DNA of 64,000 nt. Origin: Podospora comata. Its lineage: Eukaryota; Ascomycota; Sordariomycetes; Sordariales; Podosporaceae. A model generated the notes under the pieces. That model made no database searches. It saw only the letters and a list, made by a program, of their open reading frames with translations, and was not told the DNA's origin. The stretch spans positions 1,302,001-1,366,000 of the forward strand of contig CP071493.1 of NCBI GenBank assembly GCA_017354895.1, written 5' to 3'. Below are positions 32,943 through 45,631 of this stretch, piece after piece (positions within the stretch are counted from its first letter, which is position 1; every line of letters starts with the position of its first letter). The position numbers and the translations under genes are program-made.

Positions 32943-33485
32943 GATGAACGATGCGCGATATGTCTGCCAAAGGTGAGTGGGATAGAATGGGGACGGCGAG
33001 TGTACGGAACTAGGTCAAGTCTGAAAAGAGAGAAATATTGGAGATAAAAGGTGAAAATTACGTAGTCGTGAGGATCAGCCGTTGAGTCAGACATCCCTGG
33101 CTGATATCAATATCGCAACCTAACTTCCTGTTTTGGAGTGGGAAAATGCAAGGCTGACACTGTCTTACACAACTGCATCATTCAGCTTGCGCCCTTTGGT
33201 CGACACATTACACTTTAACCGCCGCAAACCTACCGTGGTCAATGTCACCACCCGCGGAATCCAGAGAAGCGTCCAAACTTTTGTTCAATTTCAAAAACAT
33301 TGCACGAGCAATCCCAGAGACCGTGGACACCAAAAGAGCAATAAGAACAACTGTGTCCCGAAACGCAAACCCGTGCTTGACCATTTATTCATTTCATGCT
33401 CATTCTAGGGAGCAAATGCTGGTAACCCTTTTTCCTAGTGAACACCTGAAGAACCTGCCAAACCCAGCCACATCCATGAACCCCT
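32943..33485. other. Intergenic
   Basis: This lies between the 5' end of the GNAT gene and the 3' end of the eL20 gene, both on the minus strand. It is AT-rich and no gene is supported. Confidence 0.6.
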
Positions 33486-34503
33486 TTAAGCAATAGTCGA
33501 TGGGCGAGTGGCGCTGAAGACCTTCTTGGTGTTGGTCTTGGCGACACGGTGGGGGAGGGGGAAAGTGAGGTCCTTGGTGATGAGCTGCTTGATGTAGGGG
33601 CGCTTGACGTCCTCGGTCTTCTCGATCTCAACAACGCGGAGGATCTAGATGCAAATTGTCAGTATCTAGACTCGGGCACGATTTCCGTGGGCTTGTTCAT
33701 ACGTGGATGGATCTGAAACGGGCACGATGGCGGGCGGCCATGTCGGAGTAGAGAGCCTCAACAGCGTTGGTTCTGGAGGTCTCACGGTACTCCTTGTACA
33801 TGTTGTGGGTACCAGACCGGGAGTCGTAGCGGATCCAGATGCCGAAGTTCTTGACTCTGAGGGGGTGCTTCTCGGAGATCTATGATACGGGTCAGTCTCC
33901 TCTGTCCCTGGCCAAATATTGATTCCAAGCGAGCATACCTGGTTGACACTGACGATCTCGCCAGTGGCCTTCTTCACCTTGCGGAGACCGCGAAGGAAAT
34001 ACCAGAAACGGGACTTGGCAATAACCTCATTGGGCGCGAAGATGCGCATGCGATAGAGGGCGGGGCTGGGGTTAGCCTCGGTGGGCAGATGGCGCCCAAT
34101 GACCTGGTATTCCTGAAGACGACCTGGCACAGATTGTCAGCATCTCGAGTGTTTTGTCGTAAAGATCCCGAGTTTGCAGCGATGGCGGCGTGTTTGAATA
34201 TCGAGTGCTGGCCGGTCGATAGAGAATGCACAAACTCCCAGTTCCACGTCGAAAATAGGCGATAGATTTCGGCACCCCGATGCCAACCCTGATATATCTC
34301 CTCAACATGGTCCTCCACAGCAACAATCAACGAGTCGTTCCCTCCCTGCCCAATTCACATGTCTTGAGGCAAGCCTCCCTCCAATCGTGTCAGGCATTTC
34401 GTCGGATGGTGAATTTGTCGTCGTTCGTCGAAGTTATTCTCGGTCGCCACCTGAGCTGCAAACTCAAAAGATGCCAATGGAATCGAAAAAATTGCTTACC
34501 CAT
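33486..34503 (-). CDS. 60S ribosomal protein eL20 (L20/L18a family), 174 aa
   Basis: This is a structural protein of the large cytosolic ribosomal subunit. Four exons on the minus strand are 34503-34500 (ATG plus one base), 34123-33939, 33879-33703 and 33644-33486. Introns are 34124-34499 (376 nt, donor GTAAGC), 33880-33938 and 33645-33702. The protein begins [20 protein letters not shown] and continues with highly conserved blocks ([74 protein letters not shown]). Length and sequence match the yeast and Neurospora proteins closely. A very short first exon with a long first intron is common in fungal ribosomal protein genes. Confidence 0.98.
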
Positions 34504-35096
34504 CTGGAAAAGGATCGTTAGATTAATTCAAAGGTATCTTCTCTTTACCACCGAGGCCTAACTTACTTTGCTGGTTTGTCGTGGATCGCTGTCGATGCCG
34601 TGTGCTGTCCGAGTCCAGAATTAGCGATAACGAGGGTCAAGAAAAAATTGGGTGTGCTTGGTTTAGGGCTCGCGCGCATTGACCATCCCCGCAGAGAACC
34701 ACAGCCACATGTGGCGGGGCCGAAGTGAGTTTAAAAGCTGACGCCACAGAGGTGGGGCAACTTTAAGGGAGCCAAGATATGAGCTTGCAAGCCAATCAGA
34801 GCAACGCAATCCTCTCACGCTCAAGCTGCCATCTCACTCTTCCACTGCACTCCCAATACAGGACGATATTCCAGCTACATTTACAAGATATTTGAGACTG
34901 CCCACCGAGAGCGATATCTGTAGAATTTGGCGGCTATCCTGCGATCAATCCGCATCTGCAGACAATTGTTCGACTCCAATAAGAACAACAGTCAACTCAA
35001 TACCGCTCCCATCACTTGGTGGGGCAACCACAACATCACACAGCTTGCGCCCAAGCCAAGCTCACCCTGTCAACACCCCAATTCAAACATCCCATC
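34504..35096. promoter_or_regulatory. Shared promoter region of eL20 (minus) and CSN12 (plus)
   Basis: The start codons of the two genes lie 593 nt apart on opposite strands, so this stretch must contain both promoters. No TATA box is clear. CT-rich tracts precede the CSN12 start. Confidence 0.55.
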
Positions 35097-36710
35097 ATGG
35101 AGTTCGGCCCAGCGCTTTACCACGAGTTTGGAGAGGCTTGGAAAACAAGGGATGGTTACCGACTAGCAAAGACCATCTCTCCAGAGTTGACTCCTAGCCA
35201 GTTGTCCAGCATATGGCAAAGTGCGAATGGTGCGGGAAGCTACAAAGCAGCTCGGGACGACGATGTGAAAGCAGCCATTAAGCGTGGTCTTTCCAGTAGT
35301 TCAGCGCGTTTGGACGGCATCGGCCAAAAGGAGATCAAGGGTTGGGTCGAGGTTTACTTTGCTTACTGGCAAGCTGCCGGCATCCTTGCTCAAGTGCAGC
35401 AGACCTCATCATGGACCAATGCTTATGAGCAGTGGAAAGTCTTGATCAACGCTCTGATCCAGGGGTATAACAGTCATGAGTTTGAAGCCTGGACCATTCC
35501 GTGTCTCTATGTGGCGGGCAAACATCTGCGGCTGTTTGCGATGCAGGCGGATGAGCACACTAGTGTCAACGACAACTCGGCAACTGCATTCCAAGATGAC
35601 TTTGACCCAGAATTACAGAAACATCAGAAATTGGAGGACTGTGCGCGAGTTCTTAACAAAGTATTCACGATTTGCCTGAGTGACAGGTAGGAATTCCGTG
35701 CTCTTGATGTTGCTGCCAGCTAAGGCTAATATCATTACAGAGCACCACTCGAAGAGTCTCGGAAATGGGGGCTCTATTACATCGTCAACCTTCTCTTCAA
35801 GACTTACTTCAAGCTCAATGCGACAGGATTGTCGAAAAATGTGCTGAGGATTTTGACCGCAGGACGGGGAGATATGCCAGACTTTCATGCATTCCCAAAG
35901 TCTCAGCAGGTCACTTTCAAATACCACGAAGGAGTATTATGCTTCCTTGAGGAGAACTATGCTGAAGCCGAGAAGCATCTGACGGAAGCATGGAACACCT
36001 GCCACAAAGACGCCATGAGGAACAAAGAGTAGGTGGCCTTCCATGCACTACATGGATCTTTTACGCTTTGCTAATATGATGCACCTAGGCTGATCTTGAC
36101 ATATCTAATTCCGTGCCACCTCATCACAACCCACACCCTTCCCACAGAAAAGCTGCTGGAGCCTTACCCACGACTACAAAAGCTCTTCCTCCCACTCTCT
36201 CGGTGCATCAAGCACGGCGAGCTCCACAAATTCGACATCGCCCTTCAGGAAGCCGAGGACGAGTTTGTCAAACGGCGCATCTACCTCACCCTCGAAAGAG
36301 GACGCGACATCGCACTACGCAATCTCCTCCGCAAAGTGTTCATCGCCGGCGGCTTCGAGCCAGTAGCGAAGGAGGGAGACAAGCCTTTTCGCCGGACTCG
36401 TATCCCAGTAGCAGAGTTTGCCGCGGCTATCAGCCTCGGCAGCGAGGAGAAGGTTGACAATGACGAGGTTGAGTGTCTTTTGGCAAATATGATTTACAAA
36501 GTGAGTCAAAACTATGCCTTACCTTCCATGTTTCTGCCTGGGGCGTCAAGGCATCCACGGCTGTCGACATTGATTGGTGTAACATCGTCCGTGAGTCATC
36601 CAGTCACTGACACCGTTTGTTTGTAGGGACTGATCAAGGGATACATCTCTCGTGAACGGAGTATTGTGGTGCTCAGCAAGTCGGGGGCGTTTCCCGGGAC
36701 TGGCGTTTGA
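35097..36710 (+). CDS. COP9 signalosome-associated subunit 12 (Csn12, PCI domain), 457 aa
   Basis: Csn12 is a PCI-domain protein. In yeast it is found with the signalosome and with Thp3 in a transcription/splicing-linked complex. Four exons are 35097-35686, 35741-36028, 36089-36500 and 36627-36710; introns have GTAGGA, GTAGGT and GTGAGT donors. The N-terminal helical repeats ([40 protein letters not shown]) are followed by the conserved block [20 protein letters not shown] and [12 protein letters not shown]. The PCI winged helix is at the C-terminus: [40 protein letters not shown], and the terminal block [14 protein letters not shown]. The length is as expected for the family. Confidence 0.95.
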
Positions 36711-38902
36711 GCGGGGCAGATATGGGCGTTGACCGCGCCCCATTTGGGAAGGCTTGATAAGATCTTCATCAACTGCTGTGTCCAACTGGATCTTCTGGGA
36801 CTCACCGAGTTCTTGGTCGTGTAGGGAAAAGGTGGGACAATTTCATGGTGGTGCCCCCAACCCGACGGCAGGAAAGGGAGGGATCATCCATCCCGCACGA
36901 CGGCATTTGTGGTGGTGTCATCGGATATCTATCACCACTTGGCGTGCGTGAACAAGCCTGGGAGCTTTCTCACACCATCACCAACAAAACAACGGGCTGC
37001 AAAAAGGTCTTGAGAGCGAAAGGGACATGAATTACGGATATGGATAGCATTTGAGCGGGGAAAAAAGCTGTTAATCAATTACTAAGTCAGTTCAATCCAC
37101 TGTCTTGTAGTTTTGTCTCCTCAACCAAAAATCCAAACTACAGGAATCAGGGTGAGCGTGAACAGCGTGAATCGGTGACTTTGGGGGTGTTGGTTTGGTG
37201 ATATAGTTTAGTGCGGGGTTGCTTTGGAAACGGTCCCAAACGGGGCGGAAACCCACTAAACATCGCCCCCCTTTTCCCGCAGCAATCAAGTGTGCCGCAC
37301 CACCATATTTACACCGTAAGCATTACTATTACAGTGAGGTACCGAGAAGGTTCAATCCATGAAGATGACACCATTCCTTTTTCTTTGGTTACAATCATCT
37401 CATTCGGTAATTTTTGCAACAGCCCACACCACCATGCGCACCCCCTGGCTTTTGTCTCTCGATCTACGGTACCCAACATGCCTCCGTTCTGTGGTCGAAC
37501 TGCGTGTTCACTGCCTGCGCAACAAGACATGCTTTTGACTCAACCCCTGAGTGATGAGATGAGTAACAAGGCTCATTCATCTTGAATCACTTACACAAGG
37601 GGGATTGTACAAATTCCATCATCACGATGGCACAAAGACATGTTTCTCCACCCCCTCTTCCCATGTCTGATGGAAATATCCAGAAGGGTGTGTGTGAACG
37701 GGTCTGACCGTCTTCTGTCCCCCTTATCTCCCCCCTGCCATCGAAAAGGTGGTGTGGAAAATGGCGGTTACCATCCTATTGGACAACCCAAACTTTCCCA
37801 GCTGTATGGGTGGTGTGGGTGAGGTAGGGGATGAATGGTGCGGCAGGTCATTCTGGACTAGGTAACAATGCAAAAGCGGGAGTTGAAAATCCACTTCAAT
37901 GGCAGGTCGTGGTGGCAAAAGAAACATTCTTTTTGCTATCGTCATTACCGATTAATCCACAATGACACATTCTCACCGAGATCAAATTTTTAAGTATGAA
38001 GGCTCTCACGGAGATTTCCAGAGTCTGCAGAAATTTTAGGGGGTGAAAGCTCTCCAAAAATCGGCTGGCAAAGCTTGGTGTTTTTCTCATTCTCAAAAGA
38101 AAAACAGCGAGAGAAAAAGCCTCCAGCGTTTTTTTCCTGGTTTTGATATCTTGATATCGTTCCTGAGTTATGTTCCTCTTTCTTGCTGCAAAAACAAAAC
38201 AAAAAAAAAGAGAAAACATGCTTTTTTTTCCACCAAAGAGCGTAAGAATCGTAGTCATACAAATCACCCACCCTTCCTCCCTCCCCCCTTCCTATTCCCG
38301 TTGTCCCACTGTCCGGAACATCTTGATCATTCTGCCCTGTTCATTCCATCCTCCGAAACCCAGCGTTCGCTCTTCGTCTGACGACCGACGTGATATCCAA
38401 ACCAATGTGAGATGATGGTACAAAGGAAACAAGGGAAAATAAAACAACCCACCCCATGGTAGTGTGCCGTCTAATACAAATACGGCTAAAACTTCTCAAA
38501 AGCATGCCAGAAGAAAGAGAAATACCCGCCCAGAAAATATTAGTACAAATGTTTTGGGGTTTTTAACTTGTGAATGTCAAGGGAAAAACAACCAAAAGAA
38601 AAAAGCAAACCCAAAAATTCCCCCCCAAAAAATTGAAGAACAATCTATGGTGATAATGATCCCATAATTAAGACCCTCCGAAAAAGTAATAAGAAATAAA
38701 AGGGTGTGAAGAAGAGAAGAAAAACACATGAGTCATTAAGTTATGAGAGGGTGTAACAATAGCAAAAGGCCAAACAAACAGCATCTCGAGTCGGGGGTAT
38801 TTGTTTTGTTTTGTCGATGTCGAGAGGGGTGTGCGAGACCGTAGTATCGCAGACAAAGGAAAAACAGACAAAGCAGATCAAGGCAGTATCATGATGGGCA
38901 GC
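36711..38902. other. Intergenic 2.2 kb between convergent genes
   Basis: It is AT-rich with A- and T-runs, especially 37900-38800. It contains the 3' flanks of CSN12 and the BTB gene. No gene, RNA or clear repeat is supported. Confidence 0.55.
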
Positions 38903-39934
38903 CTAAAAACGGCCGCCGCTTCTCGGTGTGCGAGGGGTGCTCCTATTGACCAGTCAGTCAGTGGCCAACAGGACTATACGCAGATGGGCAAAACTTACGC
39001 AGCACTCGAAAGGTCATCAACATGGTTGCACATGGCCACAAACAAGTCAAAGAATAGCTGGGTGCCGCCGTTCAACATCTCAAGCTGCATCGTGCCGCTC
39101 TTCTTGAAGGTGCTGCGGCAGCGGATGATGAGGGCGAGATAATGGGCGCGGAGCTTGGAGTCGGTGTCGGGAGTGTGGGCGTAGGCGTAGCGGGCCGAGG
39201 AGAGAATGATGCTCGCTTGGATACCGGATTCTGTCTGTGTTAGCGTTGAGAACAAGTCAAGAGGAAATGGTGTACATACGAAGACCTTGCTTTCTCAACG
39301 ACACCCTCTTCAGCTCGTCTAACCCATACTTCTCCGCCGCGCAGTAGATGACCGTGTCCTTGAGAAGCTCGCCGTCAACAGTATGGTGGTAGATGGTTGC
39401 ATCATGACGCGCCTCATCTGTCAGCTGCTCCATCTCCCACGAGTTGCGCTTCTTGTTATGCACGAGGCGGGGGAAGTAATCGCCCTTGTAGAGATACTCG
39501 AGGACAGACGAGAAGATCTCAGGCTCTTCGTCGGGCAGGGAGATCTTCTTCGTCTGGGAGTCAAACATCTGGTTCTGAAGGATGTTGAGGAAGAAGGGTG
39601 ATGTGGAGAGGACATGTTCGTGGGCAGCAAAGACGCGTTGCTCCTGGCCGACGACGAGAGTTACAATGGCGGAGATGGGAGAGTTGCTAGGGTCATATTA
39701 TGTCAGTATATTGAAGTAGGCATGTAAACATCGAGCGACTTACTCAAAGTTTGAGTGAGACGCATTGGCATTGGAAATGGTGCCTGCACGACGACGGCCG
39801 GATTGAGACTCGGGTCGTCGCTTGGAAATACCGGCCTCCTTGCTGAATGACGAAGTCGACTTCCCAGACCGATGACCTTTACTGAAGCTCTTGCTCCGCA
39901 CATGTTGAACAGGCTCGTAGCGGGTGGAAAACAT
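38903..39934 (-). CDS. BTB/POZ-domain protein, 289 aa
   Basis: Four exons on the minus strand are 39934-39744, 39686-39280, 39230-38999 and 38942-38903. Introns are 39687-39743 (GTAAGT), 39231-39279 (GTATGT) and 38943-38998 (GTAAGT). A basic Ser-rich N-terminus (MFSTRYEPVQHVRSKSFSKG) leads into a BTB/POZ fold (about residues 62-150). This shows the VTLVVGQEQRVFAAHEHVLS strand-helix, the SPFFLNILQN helix, and ISLPDEEPEIFSSVLEYLYK plus GDYFPR. Then come AAEKYGLDELKRVSLRKQ and a C-terminal helical region. The last intron is inferred from a strong donor at the point where the frame would otherwise stop, giving a tail STPRTPRSGGRF. Fungal BTB proteins of this type dimerise or act as ubiquitin ligase adaptors; the partner here is unknown. 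Confidence 0.9.
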
Positions 39935-41285
39935 GATGTTCGATATTCTTTTCCTCGCCCAACTCCCTTCGCACTCGAATATCCCTCCTGGATGCTGTGC
40001 GGGACGGTACGGTGGCGGCGGAGGTGATAAGTGCGTAATTAAACAGACAGAAACAATAATGATGAAACAAAAGACAAAAGCCGGGAGTTGATGGCCGATG
40101 GACGATGCGATGCTGATGATGGACCCTTCCCTACCTGTGGGGAATGAGGCGATGAAATGCACTCGATGGCAAGACCAGAACAAGTCTGCATCGTGCGGGG
40201 AAGATGAGCCATATTATATAACGGTACGAGGCGTCCATGCGCAGATGCCTGGAAAATCTCTGCCAGGCGGACTCATGAAGCCTTCTGGGCGACACCGAAA
40301 AAGGTACTCTTCCGCGCGGTCATGATTGGACGCGTCTGAGTGCTATCGGCCCCGACTGACCCCTGCTCGTCTTGATGCGATATTCACACGATATCACCTG
40401 ACTTGGGAGCTAGCTGTTTTAGGCAAGGCTGACTGGGGGGTTGGCTGGAGTCTGCCAGGGGAAATTCCATGGATTATGTCTTTTACAGGGATCAGACCAT
40501 GGCGTGTGCGAGGCAAGGGACGGGTGTGAATGGAAGGACTCGCGACACTGATGACCAGATGTGAAAACGGTGAAAGTGAAGGCTGATCCTGCGAGGCAGC
40601 CTACATATCCTCGAATCACCTGTCTCCCGGCAGTGGCGTGAAGTTCTGCTAAGCAGCAGCTGGCAAGGCAGCCAAAGCCTCCAGCCTTTATTTTCATGTC
40701 GAGGAGAAGATGTGATGGTAAAAGGATCAGACTTTGACACTTTTCGAGATGCAAGACATCAATTGAGTCAATTGGGTCATTGAGACAGCATTGGGGAGAG
40801 CTTCGGGCCACAACTTGTTGGGCGAGACCTGGTATCTTATAACACAAGCACACCACCTCCACAGTCCACCCGAGGCCGACCCAACGCAACGGACGGAGCA
40901 AACGACTGCTTCAGCCGTGCCGCTAATTGACGTGCTTTGGGTAACATCACGACGGATTGTCAACGCTTTGCTTATTCGCTGCTGGTTTCGCAAATTTCTG
41001 GGATCTTGGCACACACTCTGATGCAGCCAACTGTCAAATAAGGTATGGGGTCGTCAGAAGTGTCAATTCTGGTGTTGTTCGAGGGAGGGTTGCCCAGGTG
41101 GCTCCATCAGTTGACCCAGGTCCCACTGCCAAAATATTAATTCCTTAACAGTGGGCCTCATTGACTATTCTGACGCCAACCGGTGCCCCCCTGTTCTGTC
41201 TGTTTTGTGCCATGGGCCGCTGCCCGGGGTGATCTACAGGGGCTCAGATCTGCCCTACAAGATGCCATCGCCACCCCGAAGTTCA
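39935..41285. other. Intergenic 1.35 kb
   Basis: It contains the promoter of the BTB gene (left) and the 3' flank of the hydrolase gene (right). No gene is supported. Confidence 0.55.
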
Positions 41286-42422
41286 TCACCGAGAAGCATC
41301 CAAGGCCCGCTTTGTCAATTTCAAGATTGCTTCTGAAGCAAGCTTTTTCCCAGGGCCTCGAGCAATCGCTTCTTGATGGAACGCAACCGAGGCAACCCCC
41401 TTTTCAACGGGGAGGCCGAGTTCAATGCATCTTTGATGCAGCTTTTCGGTTTGCTCTCTCGGCACAAGCTCATCCCGCTCAGCCTGGAGGATGTATATGA
41501 AGGGTGCGTCGCAACTTTTCTCTTCGGCCTTTTGAGCAATCAGCTTCAGGTTAGCATAGCTGTCCAGATGGTTTCTGAGAAAAGGCCACAGGTATTTGTA
41601 TGGCAACCATTTTTGGGGATACAGCGTCCCTAGCATCGATCGTATCGATAGAAAGGGGGTCTCAAGAATTACGCCCTGGATAGGTAGCTTTTCCGGGATG
41701 CGTCCGGTTGCGGCCAGGTTCGTTGCTACTCCCGAGCCAATCGACTGTCCCCAAATCAGGAAAATCGGCTTCGTGGTGCTGTCTTTGCCAAATGTTCGCT
41801 CATGGTGTTGCAAAATCCAGTTTGCTCCGGCTTCGGCATCGAGGCGGATGCCAGGCTCAGATGCGCGGCCACGGGACGTCCAATATCCTCTGTAACTCAG
41901 GCAGACAAAAGTCAACTCCATTGGTGCCAGAGCATATTGTTTGCTGTCACTGACAGCCCGCAACACCCACGACAGGTCTGGCAAGCGAGGGGGGATGGAC
42001 GAGGCGTTCCCTACCGCAGCGTCAGTCTCGCATACAGTTTCCTGCATATCTCATGGTGGCTGACCCTGAAAGTAGAGCACATACACATGTGCCACAACAG
42101 ACCTCCCGACGTCCGCGGCTACCTGCCGATTCCCCTTCGGCAGCGGCACCGTCGCAACCGCCATTGCGAGATCTGTTCCGTCAGCAGCCTTGGTCCTCTC
42201 CTCCCTCCACTGAAGTCCCCCACAGCGGCTTAACCAGTCAGCAATGCGCTCGCTCCTTGCAGTCGGGGGCAGTCCTGGCATGTAGATGATCTTGTTCTGG
42301 AAGACCACCATCATGATACATTTCCAAATCCACAGCCCAATCAACAAGCCAGTGAACATCAACGGTGCCACTATAATTGTTTGGGTATGAAGCCTGCGGT
42401 GGCAAGTGCTCTCCATTGGCAT
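41286..42422 (-). CDS. Membrane-anchored alpha/beta hydrolase (ABHD12/Bem46-like serine hydrolase), 360 aa
   Basis: Two exons on the minus strand, 42422-42065 and 42010-41286, flank an intron with branch GACTGAC. A hydrophobic N-terminal segment (about residues 14-41, TIIVAPLMFTGLLIGLWIWK and following) is a likely signal anchor. The oxyanion-type block is VYVLYFQGNASSIPPRLPDL. The nucleophile elbow is IWGQSIGSGVA (Ser near residue 209). The acid lies in LQAERDELVP (Asp near 298) and the histidine in VAFHQEAIARG (near 333). All three catalytic elements are present and correctly ordered, so activity is expected. The substrate is unknown; relatives act on lipids or thioesters. An upstream in-frame extension to 42614 exists but lacks support. 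Confidence 0.88.
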
Positions 42423-43388
42423 GATGTGGGTGATACGTGGACGAAACCGCCGCGGTGGACCATGCTGCACATCGACCCGAAACTGAGGCAATCTCAAGGG
42501 ACTGCAGCAACGACAACTCATGTGCAGCAACGACTTGGGGACCAGCTGATGCCATTTGATGTGCCTGTAGAGAGGCCGATAGCGACCAGAGAGGACTGCG
42601 TATGTCACAGGCATTGGCGGCAGTCATTGGCGGGATGGCCCGCGGGATGTTGCTGGGGTGGGATGGCGTGTTGAAACCGCAAGAGATCTCGCTCTTGTGC
42701 AAGTATTTCGCGCTCCTCATGCCATGGCCTCAGTCATGTGTCCAGCTTCCACTCGTCAGACGTGGAGATGAGATGCAGCAAGGTCCACCTGCAGGTAGAG
42801 ACCCGTACGTGCCGTGTGAACAAAAGGGCTGGGTTTGGTGGAATTGGGCTGGTATGGTTGGGCGGAAAGCTGTCCAAGTCCCCAGTTGTTGTCGTCATGT
42901 AATTCGTGGAGGAGTAGCTACCTGGCCAGCATTATCGCGAAGGGGTCCAGAGAAAATAGCAACCGGAGACCCAAAGATGAGGTCGCGGATGGGGAAATTG
43001 GGTGTCTAAAGATCAAGCGAGGAATTATGCTTTTCGTCTGATGGGAAATATGATCGAATGGTTGACGCTGGTACCGGGACGTTGGATATTGAGAGCGGGA
43101 CCGGCTTACCTAACGATCACCGCTAAGCCCCGCGCTGACTTCCCGGCTTAGTGCATTTCGGGTGGCTGACAGCAACCGATATGAGGTGATGATAAGCATG
43201 GGCACCCCTCTTTGAAGGCCGGCTGGCAGTTGGTCGACCGGTGACCTCAAATTTCTACCACGTCTTTGCCCACAGCCGCTGTCCAATATAAGCCAGCCTG
43301 GGTCTCACTAGGCTGAACGTCCGCGCCCATTTCTGCCTCTTCTGCTTGATTCTGAATCGCAACACATCACAAAACACAAACATCAACC
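42423..43388. promoter_or_regulatory. Intergenic between divergent hydrolase and SDS22 genes
   Basis: This 966-nt stretch holds both promoters. The last 120 nt before the SDS22 ATG include a TATAAG element at about 43290 and a CT-rich leader. No gene is supported. Confidence 0.5.
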
Positions 43389-44654
43389 ATGCCTGCTTCC
43401 GTAGACCTTTCAGAGGAAGCGCCCCGGTCGCCTGGCCACCACATCGAGCTGGTTGACGACAACCCCTCTCCGCGACACGACGGCGAAACTAGTCCCGGGC
43501 TTAAGAATAGCAAGGGCTGGGACGGCAAGCTGCGTGTCACTAAAACTGCCACCCTCGCGAACCCCGAAGCTCTCTCAGACCCTGAGTACTCTGATGATGA
43601 CAATGTGGTAATAGGAGAGGAGGTCCCCGCTGACGAGGGCAAGTTCCTTCCTCCAAAACTATGCCAGCAATTCCCCAGCTAACCTCCCATCCTAGACCTC
43701 CTCGACGACGAAGACCCCGAAACCGATGAGATCATTTGCACCCACTCCCGTATTCAGTCTATCTCCGCCCTCCGCCTCGCGCGCTTCCAAAAAGTCGTCC
43801 GCATCTGCCTCCGCCAAAACCTCATCCAAGACATCGAAGGCCTCTCCGGCATAGCCTCCACCCTCCAGGAACTCGACCTCTACGACAACCTCATCTCCCA
43901 CATCGGCCGTGGCCTCGAGGACCTCACCAATCTGACGTCTCTTGACCTCTCTTTCAACAAGATCAAGCACATCAAGCACATCTCCCACCTAACAAACCTC
44001 ACCGACATCTTCTTCGTCTCCAACAAAATCTCCAAAATCGACGGCCTCGAAAACCTGACCAAGCTCCGTAACCTCGAACTCGGCTCCAACCGCATCCGCG
44101 AAATCACAAACATCTCGCACCTCACCGCGCTGGAAGAGCTCTGGGTAGCCAAAAACAAAATCACCACCCTCCACGGCCTCTCGGGCCTTTCCTCGCTGCG
44201 CCTCCTATCAATCCAATCCAACCGCATCAGGGACTTGTCCCCCCTGAAGGAAGTCCCCCAGCTGGAGGAACTCTACATCTCGCACAACGCGCTCGAGTCC
44301 CTCGCCGGGATCGAGAACAACACGGCTTTGCGCATCCTCGAAATCTCCAACAACCAAATCAAGTCGTTGAAAGGGCTGGGGCCGCTAAAGAACCTGGAGG
44401 AGCTCTGGGCGAGCTACAACCAGATCGGGGACATCAACGAGGTAGAAAAGGAGCTTGGGGACAAGAAGGAGCTGACGACGGTGTACTTTGAGGGGAACCC
44501 GCTGCAGCTGAGGGGGCCGGCGGTCTATAGGAACAAGGTCCGGCTCGCGCTGCCGCAGGTGAGGCAGATTGATGCTAGTAAGTTTTGTTTTGTTATACCC
44601 TCTTGCCTGGATTTAGAGCTAACAAGATGTGTAGCGTTTGTACGAACAACGTAA
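43389..44654 (+). CDS. Protein phosphatase 1 regulatory subunit SDS22, 383 aa
   Basis: SDS22 binds PP1 (Glc7) and controls its assembly and nuclear function in mitosis. Three exons are 43389-43638, 43696-44577 and 44635-44654. The first intron uses a GC donor (GAGG then GCAAGT, 43639-43695) with branch GCTAACC. The second is GTAAGT...GTGTAG. After an acidic, disordered N-terminus (about residues 1-90), eleven or so SDS22-type leucine-rich repeats of 22 residues follow, for example LQELDLYDNLISHIGRGLED, LTSLDLSFNKIKHIKHISHL and LRILEISNNQIKSLKGLGPL. The LRR cap has NPLQLRGPAVYRNKVRLALP and QIDATFVRTT, which matches the family end only when the last 20-nt exon is included. Confidence 0.97.
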
Positions 44655-45631
44655 CCAGCATGAGCCTGTAGTTTCTTTCTTTTTTTTGGTGTTCCTGAAA
44701 GTAGAAATGGTTCAGCCCCGGTGGCGTTTTGATTTTTTCTCCCCCGCCTTTTGCGGGAAAACTCATGTATTCCCCTGTCTTTTATACCATTTCTTTTTTG
44801 TTGTATTGTCAATAGCATTGCAGGTGGCGTTTCTTGGTTTCCCGTCTTTTGAGCTTAAAGGCTCCTTTTTTGGAGGACGGCTAAGAAGGCCGGGAGAACA
44901 ATCACATATTTTTTGATTCCCTTTTTCATGTGTGTCAAGAAGGTATTATGCATTACTTTGTTTTGATTTTTATGTCTGCCCCCCCCCCTCCCCAACCCTT
45001 TGTCGATTTTTTGGGAGATGGATTATTAGCGTGGGTAGGTGTCAGTAAGCAACCTGCTACGTAGGGAATCAAAGGCAAAATCTGTATGGGAAAGGCAAAA
45101 ACAATAGAGAAATGAACATGTTTATCAAGGAGGGGGAGCAATGGTTTATTATGGTCCCTTTTTGGATGACGGCTTCAAACTGGCCCTTGTGTCAATGTAG
45201 ACCAGCACCATCAAGTCGAGTGTTCACACAAGTCATATACATTCACATTCAAGAGCAGCCATCAATCATGAAAAAAAGTTGGATATTGTACTCTCTTATT
45301 CTCTATGCAAAAGAGCTATCCTTTCCCATAAGTACACATATTCTTCAAAAGGCTACGTATCCTGTCCTCCTGTCTTTCTTCCATTCCTCCTTTTTCTTTC
45401 CAGGGGTATGTGTGTGTTGTTGGGTTGGGTGGGGGGCATTATTTGTTTTCATTCCTTCGTGACAAGTTGACCGGCTGAGATGGTGCCAGTCAACCTCCCT
45501 TCTTCTTCCATATCAGAAAAGGGAGGTTAAATCTCAACCATGTGCGACGACATGGCTGAGATGATGGTCAGATCGGCTCGGGTAAAGGGGGTATTTTGTT
45601 GTTTTATTTTTGGATTGCTCGGGCTAGCAAT
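44655..45631. other. Intergenic between convergent genes
   Basis: The 3' flanks of SDS22 and xylose reductase. It is T-rich on the plus strand after SDS22. No gene is supported. Confidence 0.6.

Noticed and set aside
42423-42614. N-terminal extension of the alpha/beta hydrolase
   Set aside because: It is open in frame but lies before the predicted anchor segment and has no conserved content. The ATG at 42422 places the anchor near the N-terminus, as expected.
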